From NCBI GenBank assembly GCA_020432045.1, contig JAGQHB010000018.1, forward strand, positions 1 through 35,491: a stretch of 35,491 nt of DNA. The letters are read 5' to 3'. Shown here in pieces: positions 6,950 to 15,212 of this stretch. Every line of letters starts with the position of its first letter. Within the stretch, counting starts at the first letter, position 1. The position numbers were made by a program, and so were the translations under genes. Under the pieces are notes generated by a model. It saw only the letters and a list, made by a program, of their open reading frames with translations, made no database searches and was not told the DNA's origin. The stretch is from Dehalococcoidia bacterium. Lineage in GTDB: Bacteria > Chloroflexota > Dehalococcoidia > Tepidiformales > Tepidiformaceae.

Positions 6950-7714
6950 GTGACGGTGCCGTACATCGAGCGAGACGGAGTGAAGCTCTACTACGAAGTC
7001 CAGGGTGCAGGGCCAGCGATCCTCCTCAGCCACGGCTATAGTTCCACGTCGCAGATGTGGCGAGGGCAGGCCGGACCGTTAAGCGCCGGCCACAAGGTCA
7101 TCGCCTGGGACATGCGCGGTCATGGCCAATCCGATAGTCCTGGCGATCAAACGCTTTACTCCGAGGCCCACACCGTGGCTGACATGGCCGCGATTCTCGA
7201 TGCCTGTGGAGCGGACGACGCTGTCATCGGCGGCCTCAGCCTCGGCGGATACATGTCGATGGCCTTCCACGTTGCCCATCCAACGCGCACTCGCGCCCTG
7301 ATGCTGTTTGACACAGGCCCCGGCTATAAGAACCCCAGGGCCCGGGAAGGATGGAACGAGACTGCCTTCAAGCGCGCCGAGCGGCTGGAAGATCGCGGGC
7401 TTGATGCGCTCGGCAGCGGCGCTGAGGTCCGAATCGCGCAGCACCGTTCGGCAGCGGGCCTGGCGAATGCAGCCCGGGGCATGCTCGCCCAGTTCGATTC
7501 ACGGATTATCGAGTCGCTCGAGCACATCGCTGTCCCCACGCTCGTCCTCGTCGGGGCGAACGACGCGCCGTTTCTCGGCGCCACCGACTATATGACAGCC
7601 AAAATTCCAGGCGCCCGACGCGTCACGATCCCCGATGCCGGGCATTCGGCCAACATCGACCAGCCCGAGGCGTTCAACGAAGCAGTGCTCGCATTCCTCG
7701 CTTCCCTCGGTTGA
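6950..7714 (+). CDS. alpha/beta hydrolase
   Basis: A 254-residue single-domain alpha/beta hydrolase. The oxyanion HG is in LLSHGYSS near residue 28. The nucleophile elbow GLSLGG places Ser97, the acid is probably Asp205 (VGANDAP) and the base His232 (DAGHSANIDQP). WDMRGHGQSD is the usual strand-4 motif. It resembles 3-oxoadipate enol-lactonase and haloperoxidase-like esterases, but lacks features that would name the substrate. GTG start at 6950 lies in GTGTGACGGTG, with a G-rich stretch upstream that may serve as a weak ribosome site. It is a single-gene unit between the terminator at 6859 and fumC. Confidence 0.85.
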   Translation: MTVPYIERDGVKLYYEVQGAGPAILLSHGYSSTSQMWRGQAGPLSAGHKVIAWDMRGHGQSDSPGDQTLYSEAHTVADMAAILDACGADDAVIGGLSLGGYMSMAFHVAHPTRTRALMLFDTGPGYKNPRAREGWNETAFKRAERLEDRGLDALGSGAEVRIAQHRSAAGLANAARGMLAQFDSRIIESLEHIAVPTLVLVGANDAPFLGATDYMTAKIPGARRVTIPDAGHSANIDQPEAFNEAVLAFLASLG

Positions 7715-7799
7715 GCAGCCGCTGCGCGGCTATCGCGTCCTTAGGGTCCGGCCCCGTACTGCCCCAACGGTGGTGATCGTTTACTGACATCCGTGCTCG

Positions 7800-7805
7800 T
7801 ACCCT
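7800..7805 (+). promoter_or_regulatory. -10-like box for fumC
   Basis: TACCCT ends 6 nt before the fumC ATG and there is no Shine-Dalgarno sequence, so a leaderless start is possible. The hexamer is weaker than those at 7 and 12038. Confidence 0.25.
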
Positions 7806-7811
7806 GTAGCC

Positions 7812-9209
7812 ATGACTGACGAACCCACGCGGAACGAGCACGATGCCCTCGGTGAATTCTCCCTCCCCGCCGACGCGATGTATGGCATCGCCACGGCACG
7901 CGCTGCCGCCAATTTCACGGTCAGCGGGCTGCGCATGCCCCGCCCGTTCATCGCCGCGCTCGGGCAGCTGAAACGCGGAGCGGCCCTCGCGAACAAGGAT
8001 CTCGAACTGCTCGATCCGCCACGCGCGGACGCAATTGCGGCAGCAGCGCAGGAGGTCGCCGAGGGAGCCTGGGACGATGCGTTCGTCGTGGATGTCTTCC
8101 AGACTGGCTCCGGCACCTCGACCAACATGAACGCGAATGAGGTCATCGCCAACCGGGCCAACGAACTCCTCGGCGGGACACGCGGGTCGTACGCGCCCAT
8201 CCACCCCAACGACGATGTCAACCGCGGCCAGTCATCCAACGACATCATTCCCACGGCACTTCACCTTGCTGCCATCGTCGAGTTGAAGATCAACCTGCTC
8301 CCGGCCCTGTACAGGCTAGAAGCATCGTTCCAGGCGAAGGCCGCGGAGTTTGATGGCGTCCTCAAGACCGGCCGCACTCATCTCATGGATGCCACGCCGA
8401 TCCGCCTGGGCCAGGAGTTCACGGGCTACGCTGGCCAGGTAGAGCGTGCCCGCCGTCGTCTTGTGTTCTCTGGAGAAGCACTCCGCGAAGTGGCGCTCGG
8501 CGGGACGGCCGTTGGCACCGGTGTCAACACCCACGCTCAGTTCGCTCCGGCCGCGCTTGGGCACGTGAACCGCATCCTCCGCCTTCAGCTTCGCGAAACC
8601 TCAAACCACTTCCAGGCGCAATCGACGATGGACGCCGTTGTTGAGACAAGCGGCGCCCTTCGCGTCCTGGCCGTATCACTCATGAAGGTCGCTAATGATT
8701 TGCGGCTGATGGCAAGCGGCCCGCGGGCTGGTTTCGGCGAAATCACCCTCCCTGCCCTACAACCAGGGAGTTCAATCATGCCCGGCAAAGTCAACCCCGT
8801 GATCCCCGAGATGGTCGTGCAGGTTGGTGCGCAGGTGATCGGAAACGATGCGACGATCGGTATCTGCGGCCAGTGGGGGTTCTTCGAACTCAACACGATG
8901 TGGCCGGTCGCTGCGAAGAACCTGCTCGAATCCATTCAGCTGCTGTCGCGCGCATCGACACTGCTTGCTGGGACCTGTGTCGATGGCATCGCTGCGACGG
9001 ACGAAGGCCCGGCCCGCGTTGAGTCCGGGTTGAGCCTCGCCACGCCGCTGGCAGAGATCCTCGGTTACGATCGCACCTCGGCCCTCGTAAAGGAAGCGCT
9101 CGCCAGTCACCGGACAATCCGCGAAGTGGCAGCAGAGCAAAGCGGCCTCAGCGAAGATGAACTACGCCGTGTGCTCGACCCTATGCGAATGACTCGCGTG
9201 CTGCGCTAG
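7812..9209 (+). CDS. fumC: class II fumarate hydratase
   Basis: A 465-residue protein, the normal length for FumC, which interconverts fumarate and L-malate in the TCA cycle as a cytosolic homotetramer. Signatures in order are QTGSGTSTNMNANEV (98-111), RGQSSNDIIPTA (138-149), GRTHLMDATPIRLGQE (catalytic His190), GGTAVGTGVNTH (230-241) and GSSIMPGKVNP (319-329) with the catalytic Ser. The VNPVIPE continuation is also found in actinobacterial FumC and overlaps with aspartase. The TGSGT and MPGK residues favour fumarase over aspartate ammonia-lyase. The start is ATG at 7812. It is convergent with the gene at 9214, only 4 nt away. Confidence 0.88.
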   Translation: MTDEPTRNEHDALGEFSLPADAMYGIATARAAANFTVSGLRMPRPFIAALGQLKRGAALANKDLELLDPPRADAIAAAAQEVAEGAWDDAFVVDVFQTGSGTSTNMNANEVIANRANELLGGTRGSYAPIHPNDDVNRGQSSNDIIPTALHLAAIVELKINLLPALYRLEASFQAKAAEFDGVLKTGRTHLMDATPIRLGQEFTGYAGQVERARRRLVFSGEALREVALGGTAVGTGVNTHAQFAPAALGHVNRILRLQLRETSNHFQAQSTMDAVVETSGALRVLAVSLMKVANDLRLMASGPRAGFGEITLPALQPGSSIMPGKVNPVIPEMVVQVGAQVIGNDATIGICGQWGFFELNTMWPVAAKNLLESIQLLSRASTLLAGTCVDGIAATDEGPARVESGLSLATPLAEILGYDRTSALVKEALASHRTIREVAAEQSGLSEDELRRVLDPMRMTRVLR

Positions 9210-9213
9210 GCAG

Positions 9214-9765
9214 TCAGTCGCCGAGCAGCGTCGTGTAGCCGATCCCGATGATCTCTTCGGCGTACTGGCTCCGCCAGCCCGGATCGGGGATGGGGATTCC
9301 AGCTTCGCGGAACCAACGGTGCAGCTGCTGGTATTCCTCCTCCAGCTTGATGCGCCAGGAGTCCTCTTCCTTGAAAAGCTCCGGGTCTACCTCTTCCAAC
9401 CGCTTCTGGAGGTCCTCGTAGTCGTCGGTTTCGAGGTCTTCCTTCCAGTAGGTCGCGAGGTAATCGGCCGACTCTTCGAGGTTCCGGCGGCATTCGTCCA
9501 TGCGCACCGTCATCAACCCGGCTTCATCCATCAGCTCGCCGTTTACGCGGTACTTCGGGGCACAGGCTTCGCACACCACTACCAGCTTGCGGGCGTCGCA
9601 GTCCGACTTGTCTACGCACTCCGTGCATCGTTCCGCGAACTCCGCGGCATCGACGCTGCGGGTATAGCCGACGACCATGCGATCACCGAGGGCATTGCAG
9701 GCCTGGCATGCCATCGTCCCACTCAGGATCTCGTTGATCGTCTTGTCCCAGTCGAGCTCGGGCAT
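9214..9765 (-). CDS. cysteine-rich hypothetical protein
   Basis: A 183-residue protein of unknown family. The N-terminal 70 residues hold seven cysteines, including three CxxC pairs (20/23, 47/50, 65/68) and Cys56, suggesting one or two zinc sites. The rest is acidic and helical, probably coiled (EESADYLATYWKEDLETDDYEDLQKRLEEVDPELFKEEDSW broken by short loops), ending near GIGYTTLLGD. ATG at 9765 is preferred; GGAGG lies 11 nt upstream, and a TTG 24 nt earlier has weaker support. It follows the PTPS-family gene on the same strand across a 30-bp gap containing its own TATACT box. A zinc-binding scaffold or regulator is plausible but unproven. Confidence 0.7.
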   Translation of the reverse strand: MPELDWDKTINEILSGTMACQACNALGDRMVVGYTRSVDAAEFAERCTECVDKSDCDARKLVVVCEACAPKYRVNGELMDEAGLMTVRMDECRRNLEESADYLATYWKEDLETDDYEDLQKRLEEVDPELFKEEDSWRIKLEEEYQQLHRWFREAGIPIPDPGWRSQYAEEIIGIGYTTLLGD

Positions 9766-9795
9766 GGTACTTCGAACCTCCACGGCCAACGGCCG

Positions 9796-10281
9796 CTACA
9801 GATCGACAGTATACCAGCCGGCCTGACCCGGCATCTCCTCTACACCAACGCTTAATCGCCGGATGTTCGTCGCGCCGGCCTCAGCCAGGCCCTGCTGAAT
9901 TCGACCGCTGATCCATTCTGAGATCCGTTCTGCAGTTGTGTTCTCGATTGGCAGCGCGATCACGTCCTGCTTCGGAAAGGTGTATGTGCGGTCGCGGAAC
10001 TCGATCCGCCATGCGTCCGGCAGCTCCGAGATTGTAAGCAGCTGGCTGTTTCGTTGGAGGAGAAAGTGGTGGTCGAGCGCATCGGCGATCTCCCGCACGA
10101 TTTTCTTCAAGCCGCCAAAATCCCACACCCAGTCGTCTTTCGTGAGGTCCCCTTCAATTTCTACGGTGATGTCGTAGTTGTGGCCATGGAGGGGCTCCAT
10201 GTCGCCCCCAAAGGTGGCCATGTGGGCTGCGGCGAAACGCAGACGGTTCCTTTCGACAGTGACGCGGCGGCTTGGGCTCAT
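9796..10281 (-). CDS. 6-pyruvoyl-tetrahydropterin synthase family, PTPS-III-like
   Basis: A 161-residue tunnelling-fold pterin enzyme. Zinc ligands are His20 (FAAAH) and His32/His34 in LHGHNY. VWDFGGLKK (52-60), ALDHHFLL (68-75) and the ENTTAER segment match the family. The catalytic Cys of QueD and PTPS (CxxxHGH) is missing; instead Glu29 gives E-P-L-H-G-H, the ExxHGH signature described for PTPS-III. Those enzymes make 6-hydroxymethyl-7,8-dihydropterin for folate synthesis and replace FolB. QueD is the alternative, but it needs the Cys. The start is ATG at 10281, 101 bp from the divergent P-loop gene. Confidence 0.8.
   Translation of the reverse strand: MSPSRRVTVERNRLRFAAAHMATFGGDMEPLHGHNYDITVEIEGDLTKDDWVWDFGGLKKIVREIADALDHHFLLQRNSQLLTISELPDAWRIEFRDRTYTFPKQDVIALPIENTTAERISEWISGRIQQGLAEAGATNIRRLSVGVEEMPGQAGWYTVDL
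9808..9813 (-). promoter_or_regulatory. -10 box inside the PTPS gene end
   Basis: TATACT on the minus strand, 42 nt before the ATG of the cysteine-rich gene and inside the last codons of the upstream gene. It may provide an internal promoter. Confidence 0.3.
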
Positions 10282-10382
10282 CGTTCAATGGTAGCTGGCG
10301 GTCGCGTTGCATGGCCGGGTTGCCGCAACCTCGTGAATTCGCGCACAATCTCGACGGCGCTGCTGCGCTCCGGGGGCACACC

Positions 10383-11243
10383 GTGCCGGTCATCGTCGTC
10401 ACCTCTGCGGATCAGGGGTCGGGTAAGACAGCGGTCGCGGCCGCCATCGCCCGCCACGCCGCTTACAAGGGCACACCAGTCCGCCTCGCCCGCCTCACCA
10501 GCGAAGCGCCGGGATCGAATGCGGACGCCGATGCCGCATGGTTCAGCACGCTGTTTTTCGCACCCGGGTCGGCAAACTCGCCCGTCGGCACTGCAGAGCA
10601 GGCCGCTGACTCGGAACACCTGGTGGTTATCGAAGCTGACGCAGCATCGCTGCCTGAATCATTCGCCGGGCAACTCGTCGTCGTCGCCAACTACGGCGCT
10701 CCGCCTTCGAACCTTAGGCCCGCCGTCACGGTCATCACACGGGTACCGGGACTCAAAAGTGTGGCTATCGCTGACGGCCCGGTCATCTCCATCGGTGAGG
10801 ACATGGCCCTGAACGGCTTCAGTGTTTCGGAGGCCCGCGATCTCCTTCACGCTGATGTGCTCGTGCCCGGCGACGAAGTGGATACGACCTGCGACCGCAT
10901 AGTCATCGCGCCGATCGGCTCTGATGCCGGTCAGCCCTACTTCAAGAGATTCGATTCCAAGGCTGTCGTGGTGCGCTTCGACAAGACAGACATGCACCTT
11001 GCCGCGATGCAGACGCGGCCCGGTGTGCTCATCCTCAGCGGAGGCCGGCGCCCGTCCGAATACCTCTTTGATGCTGCCGGTGCGCAGGGCATTCCTGTGC
11101 TCCTCTCGCGGACCGACACGGAGAACACGGTCATCGCGTTGGAGCGTATCTTCGAGCGCACGCGGTTCCAGGGTGAACGAAAGCTAGACCGCATGGCCGA
11201 ACTGCTCGCCGGGACGTCGCTATTCGAAACGCTCGGGCTCTGA
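10383..11243 (+). CDS. P-loop / DRTGG domain protein
   Basis: A 286-residue protein starting MPVIVVTSADQGSGKTAVA, a dethiobiotin-synthetase-like P-loop (AAA_26 type) at about residues 7-16. The second half, from DVLVPGDEVDTTCDRIVIAPIGSD to the end, matches the DRTGG domain, including TRPGVLILSGGRRPSEYLFDAA and PVLLSRTDTENTVIALE. The pair is the regulatory N-terminus of long phosphotransacetylases (Pta), but here there is no PTA catalytic domain. Stand-alone proteins of this layout have unknown roles, perhaps nucleotide sensing. GTG at 10383 is chosen because a G-run lies 6 nt upstream and the P-loop strand starts right there. Longer upstream starts extend only into unconserved sequence. Confidence 0.8.
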   Translation: MPVIVVTSADQGSGKTAVAAAIARHAAYKGTPVRLARLTSEAPGSNADADAAWFSTLFFAPGSANSPVGTAEQAADSEHLVVIEADAASLPESFAGQLVVVANYGAPPSNLRPAVTVITRVPGLKSVAIADGPVISIGEDMALNGFSVSEARDLLHADVLVPGDEVDTTCDRIVIAPIGSDAGQPYFKRFDSKAVVVRFDKTDMHLAAMQTRPGVLILSGGRRPSEYLFDAAGAQGIPVLLSRTDTENTVIALERIFERTRFQGERKLDRMAELLAGTSLFETLGL

Positions 11244-11282
11244 GCTCCTCACCCCTCCAAGCAATCCCATCGGCACCAGCGC

Positions 11283-11939
11283 TTAGTCGACGAGGTCGAT
11301 GACTGCCCCTTCGTCGCCCGCCTGTGAAGCCTGTCGCCCAAACGGGTCTGCTGCTGGCTGGGACCGTGACGGGATAGGTGCGGCTCGCTGCGCACGCTGA
11401 ACCCGTTGCGGTGGGCTCGTGAGTTGCCCGGTGCCCGTGATTGGTGGCGGCGGCGCGCTGGCCACTCTCGGTCGTGGTGGCGGCGACTGTACGCGTGGGG
11501 CCTTTTCCAGCCCACAATACGGACAAGCATTCCACGCATAGCTGAGCGGCCGCTGACACGACCTGCAAAGCTCCTTCAACTGCGTCCGGCAAGACGGGCA
11601 GACCAGGAAGTCGTCCTTCACCCGCCGGCGGCAGGTCGGGCAAGCCTTCTGGTCTTCGAGGTCCTGGAGCAGCGCTTCTTCCTCCAGTGACCGTTCGTAC
11701 AGCTCGGAAAGCGTGTAGCGCGGCCGGAGGATCATGTAAATCGCCAGGCCCGCCGGAAACAGGAAGACGATAAGCGCGACTGAGAATCCCTGGAGAATCC
11801 AGTCACGCGTCCGCTGGCGAATGTCGCGGTACGTCCAGTACAGCGTGGCGAGCCAGAGCATGACGAGGAAGGTCCCCAGTACGAGCAGGACCATCTGGAG
11901 GGTTGCTTCCCAGCTCCCGCCGGGCCAGTCAATGGACAT
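11283..11939 (-). CDS. double zinc-ribbon membrane protein
   Basis: A 218-residue protein. Two membrane segments (about 15-36 and 50-71) are followed by a short helix rich in Glu/Leu and a double zinc ribbon with four Cys pairs: 100/103, 114/117, 125/128 and 139/142 (ACPTC, VCPSC, LCRSC, ACPYC). A Pro/Arg/Ser-rich disordered tail follows. DZANK-like ribbons on a membrane hairpin are common in Chloroflexota, with unknown partners. The ribbons are predicted to face the cytosol. ATG at 11939 has GAGGAG 5 nt upstream. It is divergent from pcrA across 110 bp. Confidence 0.85.
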   Translation of the reverse strand: MSIDWPGGSWEATLQMVLLVLGTFLVMLWLATLYWTYRDIRQRTRDWILQGFSVALIVFLFPAGLAIYMILRPRYTLSELYERSLEEEALLQDLEDQKACPTCRRRVKDDFLVCPSCRTQLKELCRSCQRPLSYAWNACPYCGLEKAPRVQSPPPRPRVASAPPPPITGTGQLTSPPQRVQRAQRAAPIPSRSQPAADPFGRQASQAGDEGAVIDLVD

Positions 11940-11968
11940 CCACGCTCCTCGCTAGCGCCACGCCTCCG

Positions 11969-11974
11969 AGTATA
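11969..11974 (-). promoter_or_regulatory. -10 box for zinc-ribbon protein
   Basis: TATACT on the minus strand, 29 nt before the ATG at 11939. The -35 position is GC-rich and not recognisable. Confidence 0.4.
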
Positions 11975-12037
11975 TCACCGGTACCCGAACGGCCACCCCA
12001 CGCCCGCCAGAAATGGTTCACTCGGGTGAGCGGATGG

Positions 12038-12043
12038 TAAACT
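12038..12043 (+). promoter_or_regulatory. -10 box for pcrA
   Basis: TAAACT ends 6 nt before the pcrA ATG. No Shine-Dalgarno sequence is present, so a leaderless transcript is likely. GTTCAC lies 16 nt upstream as a possible weak -35. Confidence 0.35.
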
Positions 12044-12049
12044 CGGTCC

Positions 12050-14308
12050 ATGAGCAGTGCTGCCGGGACCGCAGAAACTCTCTTGGAAGGTCTGAACGAA
12101 CCCCAGCTCCGTGCCGTCACCCTTTCCGGCGGGCCGCTGCTTATCGTGGCTGGCCCCGGAAGCGGAAAGACGCGCGTGATTACGCACCGCCTCGCCTACC
12201 TCGTGCGCGAGGAGCGCGTTGCCCCGTGGCGAATCCTCGCTGTCACGTTTACCAACAAGGCGGCCCGGGAGATGCGGGAACGCGCGGCTAACCTCCTTGG
12301 TGAAGACGCCGGCAGCCTCGCCCTCGGCACATTCCACTCGCTGTGCGCTCGCTGGCTTCGGATCGACGGTGAAGCCATCGGCATCGACAAGGATTTCGTA
12401 ATCTACGACGACGCCGACCAGGTTGGCGCCATGAAGCGCGTGCTCGAAGACCTCCACATCGACGCGAAACGCTACTCGCCCCGTGCCATCCTCTCGGCGA
12501 TTTCCTCCGCTAAGAACGAGCTCGTCTCCGTCGAGGCATATCGTCAACGCGTAAAGTCCTATCCCGAGGAGATCGTGGCGCGAGCCTGGCTGGCCTACGA
12601 AGCCACCCTTCGCCGCTCCAGTGCACTTGATTTCGATGACCTGCTCGTCCACGTGGTGCATATGTTCGCCCAGGCGCCCGAGGTCCTCGAAAAGTATGCC
12701 GGCCGCTTCAAACACGTACTCGTCGACGAGTTCCAGGACACTAACTCGGTGCAATACCACGTCGCTCACGCTCTTGCGGCCGGCTTTGTGCGTTCCGATA
12801 CCGGCCGTATCGCCCTCGACCGGCAGGGGCCGGGGCATCGCAACATAGCCGTCGTCGGGGATCCTGATCAGAGCATCTACAGCTGGCGTGCCGCCGACAT
12901 CCGTAACTTCTCCAACTTCGCGGACGACTTCCCCGAACACCAGGTGGTCCTCCTCGAACAGAACTACCGCTCCTCGCCGCACATCCTCGAAGCTGCCGAC
13001 GCCGTCATCCAGAAGAACCCCCAACGCACACCGCGAAAACTCTGGACGGCCCGTGAGAGCGGCACCCCGATCGGTATTCACGAGGCCTACAACGACGAAG
13101 AGGAAGCCGAGTTCATCGCCACCGAGATCGCGCGTTTGGCCAAGGGCGGGCGGGCATATGGCCAGGTCGCCATCCTCTACCGCACGAATGCGCAGTCGCG
13201 GCCGATTGAAGACGCCCTCGTCCGCCATCGCATCCCTTACCGCATCATCGGCGGCCTTCGCTTTTACCAGCGCAAAGAGGTGAAGGACCTCATCGCCTAC
13301 CTCCGGCTCCTCCAGAACCCCCGTGACGAAGCCAGCCTCCTGCGCGTCGTCAACACACCGTCGCGCGGGGTGGGTGCCAAAACGATAGAGCGCCTTTCAG
13401 CGTGGGCGCGCGAATCGAACCTCACCCTCTGGGACGCCTGCGAAGGTGCCGCCCTTGGCCGTATCGACGCTGGGCTCACGACCCGGATCGCGTCCGGGCT
13501 GCGCGAATTCGTGACCGCGATTCTCTCGCTCCAGGCCAGCGTCGCTGACATCGCTCTCGAACGCCTTCTTGACCACGTTCTCGAAGCCTCGGGCTATCGC
13601 TCTTACCTCGCGGGCGACCCGGAGGCCGAGGAGCGGCTTGGCAACATCGAGCAGCTGCGCGCGGTCATGGAACAGCGAAGCGGAGTTGAAGGCGGGGCAG
13701 CCGACCTCGCCGCCTTTCTCCAGGACGTCTCCCTTATTGCTGATGTAGACGAGATGGAAGGCGGCCCCAACGCGGCCACGCTTATCACGCTGCACGCAGC
13801 CAAGGGGCTCGAATTCCCCGTCGTCTTCATCGCGGGAATGGAGGAGGGGGTGTTGCCACACATCCGCTCGTTCGACGACCCGCGCCAGATGGAAGAAGAG
13901 CGCCGGCTCGCCTATGTCGGCATCACCCGCGCCGGCGATGAGCTCTACCTCACGCGGGCGTTCCGGCGATTCGCCATGGGTGGAGGCTCTACCAATCCGG
14001 CATCGCGGTTCCTCTCCGACATCCCTCCGTCGCTCACGCGTCCTTCCAACCTGAGGGGCGCGCGCGGGTTAGCACCTTCTACGGGCAACCGTTACGCGGA
14101 CCTCGTCGTTGCGACACCGCCGGTCGACGAACCACCACCGGCGGAGGCCGAATTCGAAGCGGGGGCACGCGTCCGCCACGCGAAGTTCGGCGATGGCACC
14201 GTCATCAGCGCCCAGAAGAACGGCGGCGATGTTGAGTACCAGGTGACGTTCGACGGTGCCGGGGTCAAGCGCCTCTTGCAGACGTACGCAAGGCTGGCGC
14301 CGGTATGA
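12050..14308 (+). CDS. pcrA: UvrD/PcrA-type superfamily 1A DNA helicase
   Basis: A 752-residue 3'-to-5' DNA helicase for repair and replication restart. All SF1A motifs are visible: Q-motif (LNEPQLRAV), Walker A AGPGSGKT at 34-41, Ia (VTFTNKAAREM), II VDEFQDTN, III VVGDPDQSIYSWRAAD, IV (VAILYRTNAQSR), V LHAAKGLEFPVVFIAG and VI EERRLAYVGITRA. The last 50 residues (GARVRHAKFGDGTVIS...) are the PcrA C-terminal Tudor-like tail that contacts RNA polymerase. About 18 residues containing FVRSDTGRIALDR are inserted between motifs II and III relative to typical PcrA. The MscS gene overlaps its stop codon by 4 nt. PcrA is preferred to UvrD or Rep because of the tail. Confidence 0.95.
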   Translation: MSSAAGTAETLLEGLNEPQLRAVTLSGGPLLIVAGPGSGKTRVITHRLAYLVREERVAPWRILAVTFTNKAAREMRERAANLLGEDAGSLALGTFHSLCARWLRIDGEAIGIDKDFVIYDDADQVGAMKRVLEDLHIDAKRYSPRAILSAISSAKNELVSVEAYRQRVKSYPEEIVARAWLAYEATLRRSSALDFDDLLVHVVHMFAQAPEVLEKYAGRFKHVLVDEFQDTNSVQYHVAHALAAGFVRSDTGRIALDRQGPGHRNIAVVGDPDQSIYSWRAADIRNFSNFADDFPEHQVVLLEQNYRSSPHILEAADAVIQKNPQRTPRKLWTARESGTPIGIHEAYNDEEEAEFIATEIARLAKGGRAYGQVAILYRTNAQSRPIEDALVRHRIPYRIIGGLRFYQRKEVKDLIAYLRLLQNPRDEASLLRVVNTPSRGVGAKTIERLSAWARESNLTLWDACEGAALGRIDAGLTTRIASGLREFVTAILSLQASVADIALERLLDHVLEASGYRSYLAGDPEAEERLGNIEQLRAVMEQRSGVEGGAADLAAFLQDVSLIADVDEMEGGPNAATLITLHAAKGLEFPVVFIAGMEEGVLPHIRSFDDPRQMEEERRLAYVGITRAGDELYLTRAFRRFAMGGGSTNPASRFLSDIPPSLTRPSNLRGARGLAPSTGNRYADLVVATPPVDEPPPAEAEFEAGARVRHAKFGDGTVISAQKNGGDVEYQVTFDGAGVKRLLQTYARLAPV

Positions 14309-15198
14309 TCGCGCTCCCATTTCTTCTCCCATCATCGACTGGCGAATGGCAGGACTGGCTTGGCGATGAAGGCCCACGCCTCCTCGCGATCCTCATCGTT
14401 GTCATCACCGTGCGGATCTTTTCCCGTCCGGTGGTCGGGCGTGTGCTTCGCGGGGCCGGCCGTCAGGCCCGGCGGCTCCGCCCGGAAGACGAAATGCTCG
14501 TGGAGCGGCGCGTGAAGACGCTTGAGGGCACCGTTGGCTGGGCCGTGACGCTGACGGCCGCATTCATCGGCCTCGCCCTCGCCCTCGATGTTGTCGGTAT
14601 GGACGCAACGGCGCTTATCGCAGGCTTCGGCGTCGCCGGTATTGCCGTTGGCCTCGGCGCCCAAACGCTTATCAAGGACGTTATCACCGGCATGTTCATC
14701 CTTCTTGAAGACCAGTACAGCGTCGGCGATGTCGTCCGCGTGGCCGATGTCTCCGGGGTCGTCGTTGACATCACGCCTCGCCGCACCGTCCTTCGCGACC
14801 TCGATGGCAATGTCCATTCGGTACCGAACAGCGAGATCCGGGTCGCTACAAACATGACCCGTGATTTCAGCCGCATCAACCTCGACTTCTCCATCGCCTA
14901 TGAAGAAGATATCGCCCGCGCCATCGCGGTCGCGAACGAAGAGTGTGCCAGGCTCGCGGCTGAACGCGCGGACGATGTGATCGCGGGCCCTGCTGTCCTC
15001 CGTGTCAACGCGCTTGGCGAAAGCGGCGTCGATATCAAGGTCACGGGCGACGTTCGCGCAGGGAAACAGTGGGAACTCACGGGGATCCTTCGCTGGCGAA
15101 TCCACGATCGCTTCGGAGTGGAAGGGATATCAATCCCCTATCCGCACCAGGTCCAGGTCCCATATCGAGGCACTGATCTACCTCAACTGGAGAGCTGA
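14305..15198 (+). CDS. MscS family mechanosensitive channel
   Basis: A 297-residue small-conductance mechanosensitive channel homologue that releases solutes on hypo-osmotic shock. There are three membrane segments: about 27-43, 77-97 and the pore helix at 103-127 (Gly/Ala-rich GFGVAGIAVGLGAQTLIKD). The conserved beta-domain follows: EDQYSVGDVVRV, then VVDITPRRTVLRDLDGNVHSV and PNSEI. The C-terminal alpha/beta vestibule domain extends to about residue 285 (IPYPHQVQV). ATG at 14305 shares its bases with the pcrA stop (ATGA), so translation is coupled, an unusual partnership seen only from gene order. It is convergent with the CoA-transferase. Confidence 0.92.
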   Translation: MIALPFLLPSSTGEWQDWLGDEGPRLLAILIVVITVRIFSRPVVGRVLRGAGRQARRLRPEDEMLVERRVKTLEGTVGWAVTLTAAFIGLALALDVVGMDATALIAGFGVAGIAVGLGAQTLIKDVITGMFILLEDQYSVGDVVRVADVSGVVVDITPRRTVLRDLDGNVHSVPNSEIRVATNMTRDFSRINLDFSIAYEEDIARAIAVANEECARLAAERADDVIAGPAVLRVNALGESGVDIKVTGDVRAGKQWELTGILRWRIHDRFGVEGISIPYPHQVQVPYRGTDLPQLES

Positions 15199-15212
15199 AC
15201 CTCCAGCTCCAC

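Noticed and set aside
7812-9209. Reading the fumarase as aspartate ammonia-lyase
   Set aside because: VNPVIPE looks aspartase-like, but TGSGT, GKVNP and THLMDATP follow fumarase, as in actinobacterial FumC.
9796-10281. Annotation as QueD (6-carboxy-tetrahydropterin synthase)
   Set aside because: The catalytic Cys of CxxxHGH is missing, and ExxHGH points to the PTPS-III type. No que genes are nearby.
11975-13228. 417-codon minus-strand frame across pcrA
   Set aside because: It is an antisense shadow with no recognisable domain; the plus strand carries all helicase motifs.
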